DNA from: Streptomyces sp. HD
Lineage (GTDB): Bacteria; Actinomycetota; Actinomycetes; Streptomycetales; Streptomycetaceae
Reading direction: 5' to 3'
NCBI RefSeq assembly: GCF_028369295.1
Contig: NZ_JAQMYP010000037.1
Span: 1-64,000 of the forward strand
Length of the DNA: 64,000 nucleotides
In this document: piece by piece, positions 23,348-31,021 of the stretch
How the letters are laid out: each line of letters starts with the position of its first letter
How positions within the stretch are numbered: position 1 is the stretch's first letter
The notes under the pieces: generated by a model
Seen by the model: only the letters and a program-made list of their open reading frames with translations
Database searches by the model: none
What the model was told of the DNA's origin: nothing
Position numbers and translations under genes: made by a program

Positions 23348-25101
23348 CGGGTGCTCCTCGCCGCCCTGATCCGGTAGAGGGAGTGGACGGGCAGACCGTC
23401 CAGGTCCTGCTCCTCGGAGAAGTCGATCACCGGTACGTACGCGCGTGGCTCGATGCCCCAGTGGTCGAGGACGTCCACCATCGTGCGGGCCGTGGTGCCC
23501 GAGGCCCGGAACTCGTCGAGGAGTACGACCGGGTCGCCGCGGCCCTTCAGATGGCTGAGCTGCTTCTGCCACAGCTGGCCGTGGGCCTTGTCCAGGACCA
23601 TCTGGGTCTCGTCGTGTTCCGGGTCCGTGCTGTGGTCCAGCACCTCGCCGGGGATGGTGATCACCATCGGCCGGTCCCCCATCAGGTCGGACAGCCGGGC
23701 GACCAGTGTCTTGATGGGGGGCTCGTCTGGGCAGACGATGACGACCCCGGGCGGCACGCCGAGCATCTCGAACAGCGACATGATCTTGGTGGCCAGCCAG
23801 TTGCCGTGCTCGGCGAACACCGACTCCAAGTCGGGCGCGTAGTGGAACCGGTGCCCGAACGGCGGCGGGGTGTTCTTCTCCGAACCCCATCGCGACCGCA
23901 GGAAGATGTCCCAGACGTCGTAGCTGCGCAGCGTGTGGCCGCGGTCCCGGAGGGGGTCGGTGTGCGGCAGGCCGATGGCGCACTGCTCGCAGTCCTCACG
24001 GCGTTTCATGCTCCGCTCCCGCGAGGCCTCGCTGTACACGGGCAGCGACGACTTCGCGAGGGTCAGCTGCGAGCTGGAGTCGGTGATGAGGACGGCCCAG
24101 GCCCGCGGCGCGAGCCGGACGCCCTGTCCGCGCAGGGTGTCCACGATGCCCTCGTAGGTGCGGGTGCGGTCGACGACGGAGAAGAACGGCACCACGGTCC
24201 CGTCGATCTCGTCGGCGGGCAGCGGGCGGATCCCGGTGGCGTCGAAGATCCGGCCCTCCCTGTCGCATCTGCCGAAGCCGCAGCCCCGGGCGGCGGCGAT
24301 GCCCGCGATGGCCTCGTGCAGCCCCATCTGGTCGTCCCGGCTCAGCAGGAACAGCTTGGTGCCCTCGGCGGCGGCCCAGGGCACGATCACCCGCTCCAGC
24401 CAGGATCCGGCGAGTCGGCTGATCTCGGGGACCGCGTTCTCGACGTGGAAGAAGTACCGCCGGCAGAAGTCTCCCGGCCTGCGGCGGCTCACCCCGTAGT
24501 GCCCCAGCCGGCGCACGATCTTGGCCGACAGCGGGGACCGCTCGGGCGCCAGCCTCGCCCGCAGGCCCTTGTACTCGGTGGCGAACACCGGCCCGGGGTC
24601 CGGTCCCTGGCCGCGGATCACCTCGCGGCGTCCGTCGTTGGCGAGCACGAGCAGCAGCCGGGACGGCCCGTCCGCGCTCTCCAGGGAGCGCAGCTCGATC
24701 CAGAAGGTGGAGGACTCCGGCGGCATCATGGGCACCGTGATCACCAGCGAGCGCTGCGGATGGGCCTTGAACCACTCGCCGGTCAGCCGGGCGACGTCGT
24801 ACAGCAGTGGCTCGCCCAGCAATTGGTACGGGTTGTCCCCCATGTCGACGATGAGCAGGTGCGGGCCCTCGTCGGCGGGCAGTGCCCGGGCGAGGTAGTC
24901 GCGGCTCTCGGACATCGGGGAGTAGAGCTCCTCCGGCCTGACGTAGACGGTCCGTTCGGTCGTCGGCGTCGCCACCTCGGTCCCGGTGAGGCGCTGGCCC
25001 AGCCAGCGGTACAGACTGACGCGTTCCTCGGGCACCGACTCGGGTATCTCCCGGCCCACCGCGATCTTCCGCGCGGTGATCCGTATGCCGGGCTCAGGCA
25101 T
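23344..25101 (-). CDS. Large protein with phosphoribosyltransferase-like domains
   Basis: A 585-residue protein. A PRPP-loop-like motif near 527-537, LLDEFRASGTT, closely resembles the type I phosphoribosyltransferase signature (acidic pair followed by a G-T-T loop). An earlier, degenerate copy may be SVVDRTRTYEGIVDTL at 308-323, preceded by TKLFLLSRDDQMGLHEAIAG. A C371-x2-C374 pair (REDCEQCAIG) could bind metal. The first 150 residues form an unassigned alpha/beta region (HLLIVDMGDNPYQLLGEPLL). No signal or membrane segment is seen. It overlaps both neighbours (8 nt and ATGA), which argues for one functional unit with the ATPase-like and phosphorylase proteins. Substrate unknown. Confidence 0.6.
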   Translation of the reverse strand: MPEPGIRITARKIAVGREIPESVPEERVSLYRWLGQRLTGTEVATPTTERTVYVRPEELYSPMSESRDYLARALPADEGPHLLIVDMGDNPYQLLGEPLLYDVARLTGEWFKAHPQRSLVITVPMMPPESSTFWIELRSLESADGPSRLLLVLANDGRREVIRGQGPDPGPVFATEYKGLRARLAPERSPLSAKIVRRLGHYGVSRRRPGDFCRRYFFHVENAVPEISRLAGSWLERVIVPWAAAEGTKLFLLSRDDQMGLHEAIAGIAAARGCGFGRCDREGRIFDATGIRPLPADEIDGTVVPFFSVVDRTRTYEGIVDTLRGQGVRLAPRAWAVLITDSSSQLTLAKSSLPVYSEASRERSMKRREDCEQCAIGLPHTDPLRDRGHTLRSYDVWDIFLRSRWGSEKNTPPPFGHRFHYAPDLESVFAEHGNWLATKIMSLFEMLGVPPGVVIVCPDEPPIKTLVARLSDLMGDRPMVITIPGEVLDHSTDPEHDETQMVLDKAHGQLWQKQLSHLKGRGDPVVLLDEFRASGTTARTMVDVLDHWGIEPRAYVPVIDFSEEQDLDGLPVHSLYRIRAARSTR

Positions 25102-26218
25102 CGTGCACCGGCAGCTGTACGGAGAACAGGCACCCGTTCTGCGGCGGGACCCCGGAGGCCAGGTCGACCTCGTAGCGGGAGCCGGCGCCTTCGGCGGCCC
25201 TGATCCGCAGGCGGTGCCGGCCGGAGTCGATGCGCAGGCTGCCCTGGAACGTGTCCACAGCGCACTTGTAGAGCGTGTACATACGATGGCTTCCTTCCCC
25301 GTCCCCGACCGCGCCCCGGTCGCGCGGATTGCTCGCGATCAGGCTCGCCAGGAGCATCTCGGCGTCGCCGCCGTCCTGCCGTGGCGGTTGCTGAGCGTGG
25401 TACGTCTCCTCGGCGTCGCGCCCCTCGCGGCGCACGACGAACCTGTCCGTCCCGCGTGGACCCGTCCAGATCTGTTTGCTGAGCATGTCCGCGCGCAGCC
25501 CGCCGTCGTCCCACTCGCTGATCGTGAGGGTGCCGGTGCCGCCGGCCGTGCCGGGCAGTTCGAGCTGGGCTCCGATGACGGCCGTCTGGGCGCCGGTCCG
25601 CTGCAGCGCGCCGGACACCAGCTCCTGCACCAGGACGCGCAGTACGTCGGCGGCCGGGCCGCACAGGATGTGCTCAAGGAGCCGGCTGAGCGCGTGCCCG
25701 CCCCAGTGCGCGACCTCGCTCTCCAGCATGTGCCGGCGGGTCAGGCTGTCCTTGAGTTCGTAGGGGCGCAGTCCGAAGCACTGCTGGGAGGTGAGGTAGG
25801 CGTGCACCGAGGAACGGGGGCTGTCGGCCGCGCCGGACAGCGGGTCGGTGGGCCATGCCTCACCGAAGTAGGCGTAGTCCTCGGGGACCACGAGGAGCCG
25901 GAACGGCATGCCGGTGACGGCGGAGACGGCGGTCGGGAACCGCCATTGGCGCAGCTGGTGGCGGGGCGCCGGCCCGGCGGGTAAGCGAAAGCAGGTCTCC
26001 AGCCGTTTGCGGTCCCGCGCCGCCACCGCGGACAGCAGCTGCTGCAGGGCGACCACGTCGAAGGACTCCGCCTCGGTGAGGTCGACCAGAACCGTTCTGG
26101 CGGACAGCCCGAAGGAGGCCATCTCCACGAGGGCCGCGTCCACCGTGGGCGTCGAGACATGTCCACCGACGCGCAGGCTCGGCATGTTCCGTGCGCGTGG
26201 TGCTCCCCGTTGTGCCAT
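25094..26218 (-). CDS. STAS-like/GHKL ATPase-like protein, first gene of the three-gene unit
   Basis: A 374-residue protein. Residues about 38-100 resemble a STAS domain (RTVLVDLTEAESFDVVALQQ). The C-terminal half (about 185-372) resembles a GHKL ATPase: N-box-like VLVQELVSGALQRTG with E199 but Gly203 where Asn is usual, G1-like ISEWDDGG (D237-D238-G239-G240), and G2-like GDGEGSHRMYTLYKCA (305-320), then strands as in histidine kinases. The missing N-box Asn suggests weak or altered ATP use. Codon 79 is TTA (25982-25984), so translation should need the bldA tRNA. ATG 26218 is behind a GGGAGG site. Assignment is by motif only. Confidence 0.55.
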   Translation of the reverse strand: MAQRGAPRARNMPSLRVGGHVSTPTVDAALVEMASFGLSARTVLVDLTEAESFDVVALQQLLSAVAARDRKRLETCFRLPAGPAPRHQLRQWRFPTAVSAVTGMPFRLLVVPEDYAYFGEAWPTDPLSGAADSPRSSVHAYLTSQQCFGLRPYELKDSLTRRHMLESEVAHWGGHALSRLLEHILCGPAADVLRVLVQELVSGALQRTGAQTAVIGAQLELPGTAGGTGTLTISEWDDGGLRADMLSKQIWTGPRGTDRFVVRREGRDAEETYHAQQPPRQDGGDAEMLLASLIASNPRDRGAVGDGEGSHRMYTLYKCAVDTFQGSLRIDSGRHRLRIRAAEGAGSRYEVDLASGVPPQNGCLFSVQLPVHDA

Positions 26219-26618
26219 GCCGCCTCCCGGAACGGGTGACGCCGAGTGACAGAAATCCGGCTGTCGGTCACGTTGAGGGTCCAGCCTCGGCGACGCGGCT
26301 GGCAAGCCCCGTGCACCGGGCAATTGCCACGCGGCGCGCGCTCCGCATTCCGGTCAAATCACCGGCCCGCCAAGTCGGTTGAGATTTTTTCACGGAGAGG
26401 TGTATCAGGCGGTCGGGGGCGCGCTCATAAGAGTGAAGGACAACGGGGGACGCAGAAATACAACGGGGGACACACGGGGGAGCAACCGAGGAGGACGGGG
26501 GGACCAACGGGGGAGCAACGGGGGAAACGCACCAGCCACGGGGGAATGCACGGGGGCTTCGGATCGGCCGGCGCTGTCACGGGGGCAGCAGTCGGCCGGT
26601 CCGAAGGTGCGTGTGGGG
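26219..26618. promoter_or_regulatory. 400-nt upstream region of the three-gene unit
   Basis: No gene is supported here. The half nearest the ATPase-like gene is moderately AT-rich for this genome (GGTTGAGATTTTTTCACG at 26378-26395) and contains a small inverted repeat, GACAG at 26248-26252 with CTGTC at 26261-26265. The other half holds the phased G-run array described separately. Promoters for the leftward unit must lie in this region; I cannot place them confidently. Confidence 0.5.
26415..26585. repeat. Array of ten G5 runs at helical spacing
   Basis: Runs of five or six G, mostly as ACGGGGG followed by A, begin at 26415, 26445, 26465, 26476, 26497, 26509, 26520, 26540, 26552 and 26581. 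Start-to-start distances are 30, 20, 11, 21, 12, 11, 20, 12 and 29 nt, close to multiples of 10.5 bp. They are not multiples of three, so coding does not explain them. All runs are on the plus strand. They could be helically phased half-sites for a cooperative DNA-binding protein, or G-quadruplex-prone DNA. Confidence 0.75.
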
Positions 26619-27869
26619 TCAGAAACGCCCTGCGCCGCGGTACAGCTCCAGCTCACCGTCCAGTTCGACGGCGAGCACCGTGGCATGCGGGTCGAGGTCC
26701 GGGGCGGCGGGCGGCTCGATCCACAGCACGCCCGGCGTCTCGTGCAGTCCGCCGGTGATGCGGTGGGCGAGTTCGGTGCCGCTGCCGAGCACCGTGACCC
26801 GGCGTACCGAACCGAGCAGTCCGCGTACGTTGATCTCGGCGCGGGGGGCGTCGAAGAGGATCAGGTACAGGGTGCGGCGGTCCTTGGAGAGGGTGCTCGG
26901 GCCGTAGTGGTGCCCGGCCGGGAGGCCGCGCCCGGTGCCGTACACCGCCTCCGCGTGCCGGGCGATCCAGGCGCCGAGCCCCTCCAGTCGCTCGGCCTGT
27001 TCGGCCGGGATCGTGCCGTCCTCGCGCGGGCCGACGCTGAGCAGCAGGTTGCCGCCTCCGCCGATCGTCTCGGTGAAGTAGCGGATCAGCTGGTCGACCG
27101 ACTTGTGGTTGTGGTCGTGGTGCTGGTGGCCCCAGGAGTCGTTGATGGTCAGGCACAGCTCCCAGGGGCCCTCGGGCGGGACGACGGGGGCGCCCTGCTC
27201 GGGTGTCGCGTAGTCGCCCTCGCTGAGCATGCGGGCGTTGAAGACGACGTCCGGCACCTCGGAGCGGATCAGCGCGGCCAGTTCGGGGATGCGCCACTGC
27301 TCCTCACTGCGGTCCCACTCGCCGTCGAACCACAGCAGGTCCGGCTTGTAGCGGGCCGTCAACTCCCGTATCTGACCGTCCCGGTAGGCGAGGAAGCGGT
27401 CCCAGGCGGCCAGGTCCTCGAACTCCACGGCGACTTCGGAGTACCGGTTGTCCTCCAGCTCCGGCGGGCGGCCGGGCTTGCGGGTGGAGGCGTAGTCGGG
27501 GTGGCTCCAGTCCGAGTGGGAGTAGTACAGGCCGACCTTGAGGCCCTGCTCGCGCAGGGCGTCGGCGTAACCGGCGATCAGGTCGCGGCCCACGTTCAGG
27601 TCGCCGTGGGCGGAGTCCCAGAGGGCGACGCCGTCGTGGTGGCGGCTGGTCAGGACGGCGTACCTGGCGCCGGCCCGCGCGAAGAGCTTCGCCCAGTCGC
27701 GCGGGTCGTAGCGGTCGGCGGTGAAACGGTCGAACTGGGACATGTACGCGTCGTACGGAACGATGTCGTCGTAGAACGACCAGGACTCCTGGACGCCGTC
27801 GACGGCGTAGATCCCCCAGTGGATGAAGATCCCCAACTTGGCGTCGGTGAACCAGGGTTGCATCGGCAC
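26619..27869 (-). CDS. GH29 alpha-L-fucosidase
   Basis: A 416-residue cytoplasmic alpha-L-fucosidase. It has the family opening PWFTDAKLGIFIHWGIYAVD, TSRHHDGVALWDS, and the catalytic nucleophile D182 in LLWFDGEW. No signal peptide is present, so it acts on imported oligosaccharides. GTG 27869 lies 8 nt after a GGGGAG site and 5 nt beyond the mannosidase stop; ATG 27863 is an alternative. It is the last gene of the leftward glycosidase operon. C-terminal beta-sandwich sequences (TLYLILFDAPRAEINVRGLL) are typical of the family. Confidence 0.88.
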   Translation of the reverse strand: MPMQPWFTDAKLGIFIHWGIYAVDGVQESWSFYDDIVPYDAYMSQFDRFTADRYDPRDWAKLFARAGARYAVLTSRHHDGVALWDSAHGDLNVGRDLIAGYADALREQGLKVGLYYSHSDWSHPDYASTRKPGRPPELEDNRYSEVAVEFEDLAAWDRFLAYRDGQIRELTARYKPDLLWFDGEWDRSEEQWRIPELAALIRSEVPDVVFNARMLSEGDYATPEQGAPVVPPEGPWELCLTINDSWGHQHHDHNHKSVDQLIRYFTETIGGGGNLLLSVGPREDGTIPAEQAERLEGLGAWIARHAEAVYGTGRGLPAGHHYGPSTLSKDRRTLYLILFDAPRAEINVRGLLGSVRRVTVLGSGTELAHRITGGLHETPGVLWIEPPAAPDLDPHATVLAVELDGELELYRGAGRF

Positions 27870-27873
27870 CGGC

Positions 27874-30800
27874 TCAGCTCCCCTCGGCGCGCCGCAGGCG
27901 GAGGGTGAGGACCTGGAAGGGGCGCAGGGTCACGGTCACGCCGCCGTCACCGGTGAGATCCGCCCTCTCCTCCTCCAGCGGGCGCTCCAGCAGGTCGGTG
28001 ACCTGGGCGCCGCCGAGCGGGAAGCCGGTGCGCAGGACGCCGGTCGCACGGCCGCCGCGGGACTCGTAGAGACGTACGACGACGTCGCCGGACCGGTCGT
28101 CGGCCAGCTTGACCGCCTCGACGGTCACGCCGTCGCCGTCCACGGAGACGACCGGCTCGGGCGCGCCCGCCGCGTCCGCGACCCGCAGCGGGAGGTTGAG
28201 GGCGTAGCCCTCGGCGACGGCGTCCGCGATGCTCGCGCCGGGGAGGAGCGAGTAGGTGAAGCGGTGCTTGCCCTGGTCGGCCTCGGGGTCCGGGACGCGC
28301 GGGGCGCGGACCAGGCTGAGGCTGACCCTGGTGGTGGTACCGCCGTCCTCGCGGACCGTACGGGAGACGTCGTGGCCGTAAGTCGAGTCGTTGATGACCG
28401 CGACGCCGTAGCCGGGCTCGGCGATGTGCACCCAGCGGTGGCCGGAGACCTCGAAGCGGGCCGCCTCCCAGCTGGTGTTGGTGTGGGTGGGGCGCTGGAT
28501 GTGGCCGAACTGGATCTCGGCGGAGGAGTGCGGGGCGCGGAGGTCCACCGGGAAGCCTGCCTTGAGGATCTTCTCGGCCTCGTGCCAGTCGATCTCGGTC
28601 TCGAAATCGATCCGGGGGCTGCCGGCGCGCAGGGTGATCGTCTGAGTGAGCTTCGAGCCCTTGCCGAAGGTGCGCTCGACGCGGATCGCCGCGACGAGCG
28701 GGCTCTGCTCGACGACCGTGACGGACTCGGCGTCCAGCAGGTCGGTGAAGCGGTTCTTGTAGTGCTTGTCGATGTCCCAGGCGTCCCAGTAGTTGGGGAG
28801 GTCGGTGTGCAGACGGAGCAGGTTGCCCCGGTCGGCGAGGACTTCACGGTCGGCCCGCAGGTCCCGTACCGAGGCCAGGGTGCCGTCCTGCGCCACCTCG
28901 ACCCGGATCAGGCCGTTGTCGAGGATCCGTCCGGAGACCGTCACCGGCTGGGCGGGCTCGGCCGCCGCGAGGGGCGCGCTGCCGTTCGCGGGCACCTCCA
29001 CGTACGCGGGTGCGCCCTCGGACGTACGGACCACCTCGGCGCGGCCGAACGGGCTCGTGTTGAAGACCCGGGCCTCTCCCCCGCCCAGCGCGGCGACCGC
29101 CTCGGCCGTCAGCGCCTCCAGTTCCTCGGCGACACGGGCGTACTCGGCCTCCGCCTCGCGGTGCACCCAGGCGATCGAGGAGCCCGGCAGGATGTCGTGG
29201 AACTGGTGCAGCAGGACCGTCTTCCACAGCCGGTCCAGCTTCTCGTACGGGTAGGCGTAGCCCGGCGCGTGCAGGGCGGCGGTCGTCGCCCACAGCTCGG
29301 CCTCGCGCAGCCGGTGTTCGCTGCGCCGGTTGCCCTGTTTGGTGCGGGCCTGTGAGGTGTACGTCGCCCGGTGCAGCTCCAGGTAGAGCTCGCCGACCCA
29401 GACGGGGGCGTCCTCGTACTCCGCGCGGGCCTGGGCGAAGAACTCGTCGGGGTGTTCGATGACGACCTTGGGCGAGCCCTCCAGGTCGGCCAGCCGGCGC
29501 GCCCGCTCCATGATCTCGCGGGTGGGGCCGCCACCGCCGTCGCCCCAGCCGAAGGGGGCGAGGGAGCGCGTGCCGCCGCCCTTCTCCGAGTAGTTGCGGA
29601 CGGCGCGGTCCATCTCCTCGCCGCTGAAGCGGGCGTTGTAGGTGTCGATGGGCGGGAAGTGGGTGAAGATGCGGGTGCCGTCGATGCCCTCCCACCAGAA
29701 GGTGTGGTGGGGGAACTTGTTGGTCTGGTTCCAGGAGATCTTCTGGGTCAGGAACCATTCGTTGCCGGCGAGCTTGGCGAGCTGCGGATAGGCCGCGGTG
29801 TAGCCGAAGGAGTCGGGCAGCCAAACGCCCTTGGTCTCGACGCCGAAGTGCTCGATGAAGAACCGCTTGCCGTGGATCAGCTGGCGGGCGATGGCCTCGC
29901 CACCGGGCAGGTTGCCGTCGGCCTCGACCCACATGCCGCCGACCGGCGCCCACTGGCCCTTCTTCACCGACTCCTGGATGCGGGCCCACACGTGCGGGTA
30001 GTTGTCGCGCACCCACTCGTACTGCTGGGCCTGTGAGCAGGCGAAGATGAAGTCGTCGTACTCGTCCGCGAGGGACGTCACGTTGGAGAAGGTGCGGGAC
30101 GTCTTGCGCTTGGTCTCGCGGATGGGCCACAGCCAGGCCGAGTCGATGTGGGCGTGGCCGACACCGGAGACCGTGTGCGCGCTGGCGTGCGCGGGGCGGG
30201 CCAGGACGGGGGCCAGGACCTCGCGTACGGCGGTGGCGCTGCCGGAGATGTCGTCCAGGTCCAGGGTGTCCATGGCCTTGTCGAGGGTGTGCATGATCTC
30301 GTGGCGGCGGGGCTCGTGCTCACCGAGGTGGACCATGAGCCCGCGCAGCACCTGGAGGTCCAGGTCGAGGTGCCAGACCTCCTCGTCCAGGACGGCCAGG
30401 TCGGCGCGCCGGAAGGTGTACAGCGGCTTGTCGCCCGCCGTGCGGACGTCGCCGAGCGGGGTGGGCGCCGCGAAGTCGTTCGCCAGGATGTCGGGGTTGG
30501 AGGCGGCCTCGACCAGGTAGTCGATCTCCTCGCCGCCGGAGACCGGGTTGCCGATCGGCACGTACTGGTTGAGCGGGTTGACCGCCTTCAGCGGACGGCC
30601 GTCGGGCAGGTGGACCAGGGCCTCGGCCTGGTTGCCGGGCCAGTCACCGACGAAGCCGAGGTCGATGACCGCCTCGACGCGCCGCCCGGCCCACTCCGCG
30701 GGCACCCGGCCGCGCATCCGGAACCAGGTCGTGCCCCAGGGCGGGCCCCACGGGGTGTCCATCGCGAAGGGCGCGTAGCGGGCGGCCGCGGCCTCCTCGA

Positions 30801-30933
30801 AGGGGACCGGCTCACCCGGCGCCTGCCACGCCTCGACCTCGAAGGGCACGGTGGCCGAGTAGATCGCGGGCTTGATGCGCTGGTTGTGGAGGCGCTCGAC
30901 GCGCTCTTCGATCCGGCGGCGTTCGTCGTGCAT
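27874..30933 (-). CDS. GH38 alpha-mannosidase
   Basis: A 1019-residue cytoplasmic alpha-mannosidase of normal bacterial length. The zinc-binding motif is GHAHIDSAWLWP (H260, D262-264 region) and the nucleophile is D374 in WLPDSFGYTAAYPQL. C-terminal GH38 beta domains follow. It releases mannose from oligosaccharides inside the cell. It is preceded by a LacI-type palindrome and the GH4 gene, and followed at once by the fucosidase gene. Together with fucosidase and beta-galactosidase it points to use of a complex glycan such as an N-glycan-type or plant oligosaccharide. Confidence 0.9.
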   Translation of the reverse strand: MHDERRRIEERVERLHNQRIKPAIYSATVPFEVEAWQAPGEPVPFEEAAAARYAPFAMDTPWGPPWGTTWFRMRGRVPAEWAGRRVEAVIDLGFVGDWPGNQAEALVHLPDGRPLKAVNPLNQYVPIGNPVSGGEEIDYLVEAASNPDILANDFAAPTPLGDVRTAGDKPLYTFRRADLAVLDEEVWHLDLDLQVLRGLMVHLGEHEPRRHEIMHTLDKAMDTLDLDDISGSATAVREVLAPVLARPAHASAHTVSGVGHAHIDSAWLWPIRETKRKTSRTFSNVTSLADEYDDFIFACSQAQQYEWVRDNYPHVWARIQESVKKGQWAPVGGMWVEADGNLPGGEAIARQLIHGKRFFIEHFGVETKGVWLPDSFGYTAAYPQLAKLAGNEWFLTQKISWNQTNKFPHHTFWWEGIDGTRIFTHFPPIDTYNARFSGEEMDRAVRNYSEKGGGTRSLAPFGWGDGGGGPTREIMERARRLADLEGSPKVVIEHPDEFFAQARAEYEDAPVWVGELYLELHRATYTSQARTKQGNRRSEHRLREAELWATTAALHAPGYAYPYEKLDRLWKTVLLHQFHDILPGSSIAWVHREAEAEYARVAEELEALTAEAVAALGGGEARVFNTSPFGRAEVVRTSEGAPAYVEVPANGSAPLAAAEPAQPVTVSGRILDNGLIRVEVAQDGTLASVRDLRADREVLADRGNLLRLHTDLPNYWDAWDIDKHYKNRFTDLLDAESVTVVEQSPLVAAIRVERTFGKGSKLTQTITLRAGSPRIDFETEIDWHEAEKILKAGFPVDLRAPHSSAEIQFGHIQRPTHTNTSWEAARFEVSGHRWVHIAEPGYGVAVINDSTYGHDVSRTVREDGGTTTRVSLSLVRAPRVPDPEADQGKHRFTYSLLPGASIADAVAEGYALNLPLRVADAAGAPEPVVSVDGDGVTVEAVKLADDRSGDVVVRLYESRGGRATGVLRTGFPLGGAQVTDLLERPLEEERADLTGDGGVTVTLRPFQVLTLRLRRAEGS

Positions 30934-30997
30934 CAGGTTCTCCAGGGAGGGAGCAAGCGGAGGGGAAGCGAGCGGCGACTGGGAGGGAAGCCGGGTG

Positions 30998-31012
30998 GGG
31001 AAGCGCTTTCCG
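30998..31012. promoter_or_regulatory. LacI-type palindrome upstream of the mannosidase gene
   Basis: GGGAAGCGCTTTCCG is centred on AAGCGCTT, the symmetric core of LacI/GalR-family operators in actinomycetes. It lies 65 nt upstream of the mannosidase start and just after the GH4 stop. No LacI regulator is encoded in the window, so a distant regulator would have to act here. It suggests that the mannosidase-fucosidase pair has its own promoter. Confidence 0.45.
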
Positions 31013-31021
31013 GCGCGAATG

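Noticed and set aside
19141..26218. ATP-grasp gene as a fourth member of the ATPase/PRTase/phosphorylase unit
   Set aside because: It is on the other strand and separated by the chitinase gene with its own promoter and terminator. A link remains possible but is unsupported here.
26379..26560. Small plus-strand peptide read through the G-run array
   Set aside because: Spacing of the runs is not a multiple of three, there is no ribosome-binding site, and the frame continues as a shadow of the fucosidase gene.
26441..26585. G-run array as a CRISPR or simple tandem repeat
   Set aside because: No repeat unit of CRISPR length, no dyad repeats and no unique spacers of constant size; only the short G runs recur.
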